Of a stretch of 64,000 nt of DNA, positions 1 through 7,499 are shown one piece after another. The DNA is taken from assembly GCA_900547775.1 (NCBI GenBank), contig URHW01000002.1, positions 45,730 to 109,729 of the forward strand, in the 5' to 3' direction. The notes beneath the pieces are model-generated. The model had not been told where the DNA came from. It saw only the letters and a list, made by a program, of their open reading frames with translations, and ran no database searches. The position numbers and the translations under genes are program-made. The stretch is from an uncultured Mycoplasmatota bacterium (GTDB lineage Bacteria; Bacillota_I; Bacilli_A; RF39; UBA660). Within the stretch, counting starts at the first letter, position 1, and each line of letters opens with the position of its first letter.

Positions 1-488
1 ATAAGACTATTTTAGAACTTTTATATTCTTCTGGGATTAGAATTAGTGAATTAGTTAACATAAAAACTCCTAATTATGACAGTGAAGAATGTCTAATTAG
101 AATTATGGGAAAAGGTAGTAAAGAAAGAATTGTTCCTCTAGGAGATTATGCTGTAAATATTATGAATGATTACATGAACAATTATAGACCATTAATTAAT
201 AAGAAACATACGGATTATGTTTTTATAAATAACAGGGGAGATAAGATAAGTAGGCAGTTTATTTTTAAAGTTATAAAAAAAGAAGCACTAAAAAAAGGTA
301 TAAAGAAAGACATCTCTCCTCATACCTTACGACACACATTTGCAACTCATTTATTAAAAAATGGTGCGGACCTAAGAATTATTCAAGAACTTCTTGGTCA
401 TGAAAATATAAGTACCACTCAAATTTATACACATGTGACTAATAATAAATTAAAGAGTGACTATGAAACATATTTCCCTAAAGATTAA
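1..488 (+). CDS. Xer-type tyrosine recombinase, C-terminal part (5' end outside window)
   Basis: The frame is open from base 3, so this is the 3' part of a longer gene and not a gene starting at the internal ATG at 105. It encodes the catalytic domain of a tyrosine site-specific recombinase. Seen: box I arginine in GIRISEL near the left edge, the beta-hairpin lysine in GKGSKERIVPL, the HxLRH motif in SPHTLRHTFATHLL, and the C-terminal LLGHENISTTQIYTHV with the nucleophilic tyrosine. The family breaks and rejoins DNA through a 3'-phosphotyrosine intermediate. Without the N-terminal core-binding domain it cannot be said whether this is chromosomal XerC/XerD, which resolve chromosome dimers, or a mobile-element integrase. 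The short C-terminus resembles XerC/D. The stop overlaps a small convergent ORF by 4 nt. Confidence 0.9.
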   Translation, partial: KTILELLYSSGIRISELVNIKTPNYDSEECLIRIMGKGSKERIVPLGDYAVNIMNDYMNNYRPLINKKHTDYVFINNRGDKISRQFIFKVIKKEALKKGIKKDISPHTLRHTFATHLLKNGADLRIIQELLGHENISTTQIYTHVTNNKLKSDYETYFPKD

Positions 489-592
489 CGTGCGTTGTTT
501 TCATTATGACATCCAGAGTTTTTACTTCCAGAGTTGTTTTTTGCTGATTCTCTAGCTGAATTTCTAGATTTAGCTTTGTTTTTGCTTTTCAT
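485..592 (-). CDS. 35-aa basic Ser/Asn/Lys-rich peptide
   Basis: A short ORF with a near-perfect Shine-Dalgarno (TAGGAGG, 6 nt before ATG at 592). The peptide begins MKSKNKAKSRNSARES and ends GCHNENNAR. It is hydrophilic, strongly basic and rich in Ser, Asn and Lys, with one Cys and no membrane segment. I do not recognise a family. The composition is loosely reminiscent of small nucleic-acid-binding or spore-coat-like peptides, but that is only a resemblance. It converges on the recombinase, overlapping its stop by 4 nt. The ribosome binding site is the main reason for calling it. Confidence 0.55.
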   Translation of the reverse strand: MKSKNKAKSRNSARESAKNNSGSKNSGCHNENNAR

Positions 593-684
593 ATCTTACC
601 TCCTATACTTATTATGTACTAAATTAGTTTTATAATTCGTTTAATAAATGGAAAATAATGGTATAAGAGGGCATATATTTTATT

Positions 685-1434
685 ATGAAAGAAATATTTT
701 TACCATTTATAATATCTTTAATTGCTGGTTTATCTACGCTTATTGGATATTTGTTCATTTATATTAAGCCGTCTAAAACAAGTGATTTTATTGGGGCATC
801 GCTTGCATTTTCGATGACAATAATGATGATAATATCTATTACTGATTTGATTCCAGAAGGTTTCTTTTATTTAAAAAAAGAGTATAATATTTTCCTTGCT
901 ATTTTAATTTTAATTATTGCAATGTTTCTGGGATACATTTTAAATAGTTTGATAGGTAAGCAAATTAGTAAATCTAAAAAAGAGAAGGGGAGCTTGTATA
1001 AATTAGGTATACTTTCAATGATAGCTTTAATGCTTCATAACTTGCCAGAGGGAATTTTAACTTTTTTAAGTTCAAGTTTAGATATTAAAATAGGACTTAA
1101 GTATAGTATTGCAATTATGCTTCATAATATTCCTGAAGGTATAGCAATAGCAATTCCAATATATTATAGTACTAGGTCTAAAGGTAAAGCACTATTTAAT
1201 ACTCTGGTAAGTGGTTTATCTGAGCCGCTTGGAGCGATTCTTGCTTATATATTTTTATATAGATATATGTCTAATACATTAATTAGTATTATTTTACTTA
1301 TGACTGCTAGTATCATGATAAGTATATCTATTAATGATATATTTAAAGAAACTGAGAAATATAATAAGTCATCAGTAATTAAAGGAATTATTTTAGGTAT
1401 TGTTATTGGTTTTATAACTTTTATCCTTACCTAA
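685..1434 (+). CDS. ZIP-family divalent metal transporter (ZupT-like)
   Basis: Polytopic membrane protein of 249 aa with about eight hydrophobic segments. It carries the two metal-site motifs of the ZIP/ZupT family: MLHNLPEG in the fourth segment region and MLHNIPEG in the fifth, plus SGLSEPLGA downstream. A lysine-rich loop (KQISKSKKEKG, about residues 94-104) separates the third and fourth segments, as in the family. Expected role is uptake of Zn2+, Fe2+ or Mn2+ across the plasma membrane; the substrate cannot be read from sequence. The start has only a weak and distant purine run (AAGAGG), so translation initiation may be inefficient. It is monocistronic, followed by more than 500 nt of AT-rich non-coding DNA. 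Confidence 0.88.
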   Translation: MKEIFLPFIISLIAGLSTLIGYLFIYIKPSKTSDFIGASLAFSMTIMMIISITDLIPEGFFYLKKEYNIFLAILILIIAMFLGYILNSLIGKQISKSKKEKGSLYKLGILSMIALMLHNLPEGILTFLSSSLDIKIGLKYSIAIMLHNIPEGIAIAIPIYYSTRSKGKALFNTLVSGLSEPLGAILAYIFLYRYMSNTLISIILLMTASIMISISINDIFKETEKYNKSSVIKGIILGIVIGFITFILT

Positions 1435-2010
1435 CCTATATGTAAAGTAACTGTATACATATATGGAGAAGGGGAAAAGAGTAGTAAAATATAAAATATT
1501 ATATGCCCGAGTACATATGTGCGTACATTAATATAATAACTAATAATCAAAAATAATAAATATATACCAGGAATCAAGAAGTTAATATATATAAAGAATA
1601 ATAAATTAAAAATTATGAAATGAATTTAGAAATAAAAAAAATAACTTAGTTAAAAGTTATTAATAATTAGTTTATAAAGATTAATGATTTACTAATTAGG
1701 GATTATATTATAAACTATCCAAAATTATTATCTGAAGTAAGAGTTAACATAACATACATTATAGGAAGTTATACTAAAACTTAAAAAAGCTTATAAATTG
1801 TATACCTTAACGATTTAACTATAAATCATTAAATTCATTTATAAGATATTTATGACTAAATTTTATTAAATTATAAATATATAACTTTGTAATCTATCAT
1901 ACTCTTATTAATTATTATCTTTTAAAAATATGTTTATAACTATATTATTAGTTATGTTATAATTAATTTTTTGCTAATAAGTTAATAGATATAAAGATTG
2001 TTTTATTAAA
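1435..2010. other. AT-rich intergenic stretch without recognisable genes
   Basis: About 575 nt, extremely AT-rich, with stop codons in all frames and no ORF with a ribosome binding site. There are scattered imperfect inverted repeats made of A and T but no clear tandem repeat, origin-box cluster or tRNA. I see nothing assignable apart from the terminator that closes it. Confidence 0.6.
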
Positions 2011-2060
2011 ACCACTCCCCTTTTTATGTGAAAATTTAAAGTAGGGGAAGTGGTTATTTT
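2011..2060. terminator. Bidirectional Rho-independent terminator
   Basis: ACCACTCCCCT pairs with AGGGGAAGTGGT around a 20-nt AT-rich loop. Eight T residues follow on the plus strand, and a T-rich run (GGTTTTAAT) follows on the minus strand. It closes the HTH regulator transcript on the minus strand and would stop any plus-strand transcription leaving the AT-rich gap. Confidence 0.75.
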
Positions 2061-2062
2061 TT

Positions 2063-2866
2063 TTAATTCTTTTTTCGAGATTCAATTTCGTAAATCTTTT
2101 CGTAAACTTCAGCTGCATTTTCTGTGTTAATCTCAGTATAACCGAGTTCGCGTAGAGCTTGAACCTTAACAGTATTAAGTTGCTGAGTACGAGATAATTT
2201 TTCTTCTTTACGAGTTTCAATTTCTTGAACGAATCTATTGTGAGACTCAATTACCCTATTCTTACTTGCATTTCCACTATTGTAAAGGGTAAAGGCAGAA
2301 TGGACAATTCCTTCAAACATAAATTGTTTATCTTCGTTAAATTTAAATTCATTTGGATTAGTAAACCCAGCTGCCTTACTCATGTAAGCAAGCATATATT
2401 TAATTTCTGGAATGTTTTCAATAGATTGAAGTAAACGATACATATAAAGTAGTGCATAATAACTTTCTTCATGATCATCTGTATCTAAAAGTTTTTCTTT
2501 AATTAAGAAAGAAATATCACTTACTAGTTGTTGTTCTTCTTTCTTTAATCCTTTTAAATCAAGGTACTCCCCTTGCATGTTATCTTTTAATCCTTTACTT
2601 AACCTATCCTCTACTTCCATTAGGTATTCTGTAGTAACTTTAATATTTTTAATAGTTTCTTCATCACCATCTTCAATATCTAATAGTTTAAGTAAAGATA
2701 TCTTTTTCTCCTTTGGCCATTTGCTTAAATTAGGTAGTTCTAAATAGTTATAAACCATTTGTCTACTAACTCCTAAATATTTGGCAAGTCTAACTTTAGA
2801 GATGCCTAATTCTTGTAATATATCATTTAAATATTTCATAATATTTTTAATTTCTCTCCTATTCAT
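2063..2866 (-). CDS. HTH-domain transcription regulator of unknown target
   Basis: 267-aa soluble protein with an N-terminal helix-turn-helix at about residues 18-42 (GISKVRLAKYLGVSRQMVYN), an XRE-like DNA-binding fold. The remainder is helical and charged, ending in a Lys/Arg-rich tail, and matches no domain I recognise. The start at 2866 lies about 17 nt downstream of a consensus -10 box, so the mRNA would be almost leaderless. An internal ATG at 2836 has an upstream AGGAGA, but 15 nt away. A palindrome over the -35 box suggests autoregulation. It is monocistronic, bounded by terminators on both sides. Function beyond DNA binding is not inferable. Confidence 0.7.
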   Translation of the reverse strand: MNRREIKNIMKYLNDILQELGISKVRLAKYLGVSRQMVYNYLELPNLSKWPKEKKISLLKLLDIEDGDEETIKNIKVTTEYLMEVEDRLSKGLKDNMQGEYLDLKGLKKEEQQLVSDISFLIKEKLLDTDDHEESYYALLYMYRLLQSIENIPEIKYMLAYMSKAAGFTNPNEFKFNEDKQFMFEGIVHSAFTLYNSGNASKNRVIESHNRFVQEIETRKEEKLSRTQQLNTVKVQALRELGYTEINTENAAEVYEKIYEIESRKKN

Positions 2867-2882
2867 TATTGTTTACATTATT

Positions 2883-2914
2883 ATTGTACCCAGTTTACGT
2901 TCACTTGTCAAGTG
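2883..2914 (-). promoter_or_regulatory. Consensus promoter with palindromic operator over the -35 box
   Basis: On the minus strand TTGACA (2911-2906) is followed after exactly 17 nt by TACAAT (2888-2883). The 13-nt palindrome CACTTGACAAGTG (2914-2902) covers the -35 hexamer. It points at the HTH regulator, so repression by the regulator's own product is the natural reading. Confidence 0.75.
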
Positions 2915-2924
2915 AGTTGGCATT

Positions 2925-2946
2925 AAAAAAGCCTAAAATTAAAGGC
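2925..2946 (-). terminator. Rho-independent terminator of mnmA
   Basis: Minus strand GCCT-TTAATTTT-AGGC followed by TTTTTT, 24 nt after the mnmA stop codon. The stem is short (4 bp) but well placed. Confidence 0.6.
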
Positions 2947-2969
2947 AATATTTTTATTTAATTGATTAT

Positions 2970-4076
2970 TTATAAATACCAAAGGTTTTCACCATTTTTC
3001 ATTACTGTCTTAATTATTCCTGAACCTAGACATTGTTCTCCTAAATAGAATACACATGCTTGACCAGGGGTAACTGATTTAACTTTTTCAGGGTATTTTA
3101 CAAGGATTTCATTATTTTCTAAATACTCAAGGATTACTTCGTAATCGTTACCACGATATCTAAATTTTGCAGTGCAGAATGTTGGTCTTGATGGTGAGAT
3201 GAAGTTTACGTTATCTACTAAGCAAGCATCTGAATAAAGTTCTTCTGGATCATCACCGAATGAAATGTATAGAATGTTTTTCTCGACGTCTTTACCAACG
3301 ACAAAGTGTTTTTCTAGGTTACCAGATACACCAACATTTCTTCTTTGACCAATTGTATAGTTCATAAGACCTTGATGAGTACCGATAACATCACCTGTTT
3401 TAATATCAATAATATCCCCTGGATTAGGTTTTAAGAAGTTAGAGATAAACTTTTGATAGTTACGTTCTCCAATGAAACATATACCAGTAGAGTCTTTCTT
3501 TTTAGCGGTTGGTATACCGGCTTCTTCAGCTATTTTTCTTACTTCTGGTTTAGTTAAGTGTCCAATTGGAAATAATACATCCTTAAATTGTCCGACAGGG
3601 ACTTGTGCTAGGAAGTAGGTTTGATCTTTGTTTAGGTCAGCAGCTCTACATAATCTATTACCAATAATTCTCGCATAGTGACCAGTAGCAATTTTATCTG
3701 CACCTAGTTTTTTAGCTTCTTTAATAAATAAATCAAATTTAATATATTTATTACACATTAAGTCTGGATTAGGTGTTCTTCCAAGTTTTAACTCATTTAA
3801 AAAATATTCAAATACGTTATCCCAATATTCTTTAACAAAATCTATACGATGAAGAGGAATATCTAGTTTATTACATACTTCTAAGGCATCATTATAGTCC
3901 TGTTCTTGAGGACAAATATTATCATTAAGGGTTGGGTTACCACTAACGTCTCCATTAACCATGGCATCCCAGTTACGCATAAATAAACCGATTACTTCAT
4001 ATCCTTCTTTTTTTAGTAGGTAGGCCGCTACTGATGAGTCGACTCCCCCACTCATTCCAATTACAACTTTTTCCAT
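2970..4076 (-). CDS. mnmA: tRNA-specific 2-thiouridylase MnmA
   Basis: Installs the 2-thio group on U34 of the tRNAs for Lys, Glu and Gln in the cytoplasm. Seen: the PP-loop ATP-binding motif VIGMSGGVDSS at the N-terminus, NPDLMCN with the nucleophile cysteine near residue 110, ATGHYAR, the FLAQV segment and the second catalytic cysteine in STGICFIGERN; length is typical. The ATG at 4076 (MEKVVIGMSGG) fits the family start. An in-frame GTG at 4085 would add three residues, and neither has a clear ribosome binding site. The sulfur donor would be a cysteine desulfurase, and a SufS is encoded at 53.5-54.7 kb. Confidence 0.95.
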   Translation of the reverse strand: MEKVVIGMSGGVDSSVAAYLLKKEGYEVIGLFMRNWDAMVNGDVSGNPTLNDNICPQEQDYNDALEVCNKLDIPLHRIDFVKEYWDNVFEYFLNELKLGRTPNPDLMCNKYIKFDLFIKEAKKLGADKIATGHYARIIGNRLCRAADLNKDQTYFLAQVPVGQFKDVLFPIGHLTKPEVRKIAEEAGIPTAKKKDSTGICFIGERNYQKFISNFLKPNPGDIIDIKTGDVIGTHQGLMNYTIGQRRNVGVSGNLEKHFVVGKDVEKNILYISFGDDPEELYSDACLVDNVNFISPSRPTFCTAKFRYRGNDYEVILEYLENNEILVKYPEKVKSVTPGQACVFYLGEQCLGSGIIKTVMKNGENLWYL

Positions 4077-4102
4077 AAATATCACATATATATAATAGCA
4101 AA

Positions 4103-4672
4103 TTATAGAAGAAAAAGCAAAAGGCTTAGGATTTTATTGCTTAGAAAATAGATTAGTATTTCACTTATGATTGTTATACCTAAAAGGATACTTAATCTTT
4201 TGATGTGTTTAATGATTAACATACTTTTGTCAGTGTGAAGTTTTTGGATGAATGATATACTATAAGTTATGCTTATAATACATAAATAACTGATTATTAG
4301 AAGCCAAACTAGTTTATTACATATAAATACACCTGTACCAAATAAAAGACCGGAAATGCCCTTATATTTAATCATAGAAGCGATAAAGAAACCGAGAGAT
4401 GCTATTTCATAGAAGTTATAGAATATTACTAGTATGCTGCCAAAGACAGATAATGATAATACGAATAAGACACATAGAATTATGATGTGGTTGATTATGA
4501 AGTTTTGGGGCTCTAAGATAGATGTTTTTATATCACTTAAACTAGTGATGATTCCTTCTTTAATATTTGTATCTAGATTTAGAAAGATGTAGATACCAAA
4601 TAGAAATGCGATTACTAGAAGGCCAAATAAAAACTTAATTAGAAAGGTACTGCTATTATCTTTTAATTTCAT
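4103..4672 (-). CDS. SpoIIM-like multi-pass membrane protein
   Basis: 189 aa with five hydrophobic segments. The central stretch (FGSILVIFYNFYEIASLGFF, about residues 78-97) resembles the conserved core of stage II sporulation protein M, the membrane part of the SpoIIDMP engulfment complex. Length is close to SpoIIM (about 200 aa). The match is by eye and the family is divergent, so a generic DUF95-type membrane protein is the alternative. It sits 26 nt upstream of mnmA on the same strand. A spoIVB homologue at 47.6 kb makes a sporulation link reasonable but does not prove it. Confidence 0.5.
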   Translation of the reverse strand: MKLKDNSSTFLIKFLFGLLVIAFLFGIYIFLNLDTNIKEGIITSLSDIKTSILEPQNFIINHIIILCVLFVLSLSVFGSILVIFYNFYEIASLGFFIASMIKYKGISGLLFGTGVFICNKLVWLLIISYLCIISITYSISFIQKLHTDKSMLIIKHIKRLSILLGITIISEILIYFLSNKILSLLLFLL

Positions 4673-4709
4673 AGCGTTCTCCTAATTAAGTATATAATTT
4701 TTATTTTGT

Positions 4710-6050
4710 TTAAGACCACATATTTGTTAGGTTACCATCTTTTTCGTAATATTTATCCATTAATACTACATGAGTAAAGGTATTTCTAATGTTTGTTTTG
4801 GAATATCTTTTAGCAACGGCACCGCCAAGATTTGGTAGGCTTTCAGCAACATAGATATTGTCTTCATCAATACCAATTATCATACCGATGTGTCCCCAGT
4901 AATTTATTAAATCACCAGTTCTGATTTTCCCTGATTTAATTAGTTCTGGTGTTAGGCTTACGAATTCTCCTAATTTGGTCATTTGATATGGATATGCACT
5001 ATCCCCTGCTCCAATGTCTCCCGGATCAAATCCGGCATTTTTAAGAGCCCATGAGATAAATCCTGAACAGTCTAAGCCATTAGGCTTTTTTGCTCCGACG
5101 ATGTAACCATATTCTGGTGCTGGCTCTAGGTTTGTTAAAGGGCATCCCCAAATAACAGGTCCTCTATATGAGGCGATGATATCATCTTTTTTAGAATCGT
5201 CTAGGTATAAGCCAACTTTGTAGTAACGGCCTTCACCATCGGCAAAGTGAACGCCACTTGGATGAACTCTACCATTTTCATAGAAGTATGGTATTCTGTA
5301 TTTGAATTCTAATGTTAGGAATCTTGCTGCTTCGACGGCACCTGCTCTTGTTTGATAACCACTTTCATTTATTTTAAAGGCTAGTAGTTTATCAAGGAGT
5401 TCGGCTTCACTTTTATTATACTGGTTACATGGAACAATTTCTTTCTTCTGTTCATGGTACGTTGGTTTTTCAATTATGTCGGTAACGATTATTTTAATGC
5501 TTTTATTTCCGGTTTTTATTTCACATTCACCTGATGAGTTTGCTTTCATTGTTCCATCAGATATGCTTACTATGTTTTCGTTACTTGAGGTAATTTTACT
5601 TAGTTTTTTGTTTTTATCAATAACTAGTTCATCGTATTTTAAACTTTTTTCGTCACCGAGAACCATATAAATGATGTCTTCTTCAAAGTTGAATGATAGG
5701 ATGTTATCTACATAATCAGTTAGGTTTACTTCTTTGGTTTTTCGGTGATCATTTTTAAGATATATTTTATAGTCTTTATTTATATTTAATGTAAGTGTGC
5801 AAGAATCATTATTTGAAGAGTCTTCAACATTCGATATATCATTATAAGCAATGCATTTAAAGGTTTCATTACTATTGCCTTTAATATTGATATTAAAACT
5901 TGTTTTATCATCGTTTACTTTTACTACGGTGATGTCGCTGATATTTAAAAATAAATTACTTTTATAATATAGTGCATAAGAAATTATAAGTAATACTAGT
6001 ATTAATAAACTAATCAAAACCAACATGATAATACGTTTAAAATCCTTCAT
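4710..6050 (-). CDS. Membrane-anchored NlpC/P60-type peptidoglycan hydrolase
   Basis: About 446 aa. An N-terminal membrane segment (IIMLVLISLLILVLLIISY) acts as signal anchor. A bacterial Ig-like segment around residues 120-190 (SKITSSNENIVSISDG) is followed by a C-terminal NlpC/P60 domain with the catalytic cysteine in GLDCSGFISWAL and histidine in GHIGMIIGID. Such enzymes cleave peptide stems in cell wall outside the membrane. The ATG at 6050 is preferred because AAAGGG lies upstream; the longer TTG-initiated frame to 6062 would put the start on top of it. The neighbouring SpoIIM-like gene and mnmA lie downstream on the same strand with short gaps. Confidence 0.85.
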   Translation of the reverse strand: MKDFKRIIMLVLISLLILVLLIISYALYYKSNLFLNISDITVVKVNDDKTSFNINIKGNSNETFKCIAYNDISNVEDSSNNDSCTLTLNINKDYKIYLKNDHRKTKEVNLTDYVDNILSFNFEEDIIYMVLGDEKSLKYDELVIDKNKKLSKITSSNENIVSISDGTMKANSSGECEIKTGNKSIKIIVTDIIEKPTYHEQKKEIVPCNQYNKSEAELLDKLLAFKINESGYQTRAGAVEAARFLTLEFKYRIPYFYENGRVHPSGVHFADGEGRYYKVGLYLDDSKKDDIIASYRGPVIWGCPLTNLEPAPEYGYIVGAKKPNGLDCSGFISWALKNAGFDPGDIGAGDSAYPYQMTKLGEFVSLTPELIKSGKIRTGDLINYWGHIGMIIGIDEDNIYVAESLPNLGGAVAKRYSKTNIRNTFTHVVLMDKYYEKDGNLTNMWS

Positions 6051-6160
6051 ATTATTCAACAACCCTTTTACTAATAAAATAAGTATAGCATAATAAAAAT
6101 AAATAATAAATACTTTAATTTTAAGTTTTTTTTTAGTATAATTGATTCATGAGGTGAAGC

Positions 6161-6274
6161 ATGGCATATAAATCAAAAAAGAAGAGCCTAGGAATGAAGA
6201 TATTCATTTGGATAATGTTACTATCAATGGTTGGTAGTGTACTAGGCACTGTAATATATTATATTTTTGCATAA
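6161..6274 (+). CDS. 37-aa single-pass membrane peptide
   Basis: Starts at ATG 6161 with a good ribosome binding site (GAGGTGA, 6 nt upstream) and a TATAAT box at 6137-6142. A cationic N-terminus (MAYKSKKKSLGMK) is followed by one hydrophobic helix (IFIWIMLLSMVGSVLGTVIY) and the end YYIFA. The basic head and single helix predict a cytoplasm-in small membrane protein. I cannot name the family, although Bacillota commonly encode such peptides near housekeeping genes. It is followed immediately by a terminator shared with the convergent sugar transferase. Real promoter, RBS and terminator make it convincing. Confidence 0.7.
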   Translation: MAYKSKKKSLGMKIFIWIMLLSMVGSVLGTVIYYIFA

Positions 6275-6275
6275 G

Positions 6276-6303
6276 AAAAGAGCAGTTATTTGCTCTTTTT
6301 AAA
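6276..6303. terminator. Shared terminator of convergent genes
   Basis: AAGAGCA-GTTATT-TGCTCTTTTT hairpin with T tract on the plus strand. On the minus strand the same stem is followed by TTTTCTTA. It overlaps the last codons of the sugar transferase. Confidence 0.75.
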
Positions 6304-6849
6304 GTATCCGAATATTTCTGTTATTACTTCATATATGCTTAGAAAGAATAGTTTAACGTCTACTTTAAAGCTTTCAATTTTAACGTATTCTAAATCATAT
6401 TTTAGTTTAGCATCGTTGGTGATGTCTCTTCTTCCATGATATTGAGCAAGGCCAAATACGCCAGGTTTAACTTTATATCTTTCGGGATTTAAAAATTCTT
6501 TTGGCATTGTATCGTCATGAGCCATAAGTGCTCTTGGTCCTACAAAAGACATATCTCCTTTTATAATATTAAAGATGTTTGGTAATTCATCTAATCCACT
6601 TCGCCTAAGCCAGAAACTAACTTTAGTGATTCTTTCATTATGAGAAAGTGTTGTATCATCTTTCATAGATTTAAATTTATATATAATAAATGGTTTCATG
6701 TTAAGACCTAGTCTTTCTTGCTTAAAGATTATTTTGCCGCCTAAGTCAATTTTTAAAATAATATAAACAATGATGATAATTGGCCAAATTAGAGCAAGAA
6801 TAATAAGACCTAGAAAGAAATCAATTAATCTTTTAATTTTCTTATACAT
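6286..6849 (-). CDS. Polyprenyl-phosphate sugar-1-phosphate transferase (WcaJ/PglC type)
   Basis: 187 aa, the minimal catalytic form of bacterial sugar transferases that load the first sugar phosphate onto undecaprenyl phosphate for capsule, exopolysaccharide or glycoprotein synthesis. Seen: an N-terminal membrane helix (residues 8-32), the FKQERLGLN and YKFKSM motifs, RRSGLDELPN, GDMSFVGPR and KPGVFGLAQ. It lacks the extra N-terminal domain of WcaJ, so PglC-like size. It overlaps trmK by 8 nt, indicating co-transcription with the rpoD-trmK operon, which is unusual for a surface-polymer gene. No other polysaccharide genes are adjacent, so the product is unknown. Confidence 0.88.
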   Translation of the reverse strand: MYKKIKRLIDFFLGLIILALIWPIIIIVYIILKIDLGGKIIFKQERLGLNMKPFIIYKFKSMKDDTTLSHNERITKVSFWLRRSGLDELPNIFNIIKGDMSFVGPRALMAHDDTMPKEFLNPERYKVKPGVFGLAQYHGRRDITNDAKLKYDLEYVKIESFKVDVKLFFLSIYEVITEIFGYFKKSK

Positions 6850-7498
6850 TGGTATTACCTAGTCTTTTTAAAAAGAAGACTTTCTTTCGCATTTTCATTC
6901 TTGTAAATATTCGATATTTAGGAACGTTTTCTAGGATGCCAGTCTGTTTTTTTAGTAGGTAATTAAAATATTCTTTATTGGAATCAATAAGGATTGGTCC
7001 ATAGATAAGTTCTTTTTTACTATATTTTTTAAAGCCTCTTTGGAACATTATATTAATATAGTATTTGCCATTATCATATATAACTGCTTCATGGGCAATG
7101 TAAAAACCTTTATTAGTTAGAAATCTACGTAATAAGTAGTGGTCGTTATTTGACTGGATGATAAGTTTTTTTATTTGATTTAGTTTACTACTAGATAATA
7201 TTTTTATTATAGTAGAAGCACCCATTCCAGAGATAATAACTGTGTCTATATCGTTATTTATCACATCTAGACCATTACCGCATTTAGCAGTAATTTTATC
7301 TTCTAGGTGATATTTTTTAACGTTTTTAATACCATTTTCTAAAGCATTTTCTGATACATCTGCGATAAGTACTTTTTCTGTAATATTATTTTTAACCATA
7401 TATATATCTAGAAGAGCATGATCACAACCAATATCTGCAACTTTATCATCTAAAGTTATTAGTCCTGCAAGAGATTTTAATCGTTTACTAATTTTCAT
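6842..7498 (-). CDS. trmK: tRNA (adenine-22-N1)-methyltransferase TrmK
   Basis: 218 aa SAM-dependent methyltransferase that modifies A22 in the D-loop of tRNAs. Seen: the family N-terminus MKISKRLKSLAGLI, SAM motif VADIGCDHALLD, acidic motif LIADVSENALENG, and VIISGMGAST with the catalytic-site region following. Length matches Bacillus TrmK (YqfN). Starting 1 nt downstream of the rpoD stop reproduces the conserved rpoD-trmK gene order of Bacillota. The alternative of a generic class I methyltransferase is unlikely given the context. Confidence 0.9.
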   Translation of the reverse strand: MKISKRLKSLAGLITLDDKVADIGCDHALLDIYMVKNNITEKVLIADVSENALENGIKNVKKYHLEDKITAKCGNGLDVINNDIDTVIISGMGASTIIKILSSSKLNQIKKLIIQSNNDHYLLRRFLTNKGFYIAHEAVIYDNGKYYINIMFQRGFKKYSKKELIYGPILIDSNKEYFNYLLKKQTGILENVPKYRIFTRMKMRKKVFFLKRLGNTNV

Positions 7499-7499
7499 A

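Noticed and set aside
1..488. Prophage at the left edge
   Set aside because: Only the end of a tyrosine recombinase is seen. The following genes are not phage-like, and XerC/XerD is equally likely.
1963..2250. Minus-strand 95-codon ORF at the end of the HTH gene
   Set aside because: Overlaps the HTH gene in another frame and runs through the terminator; a shadow.
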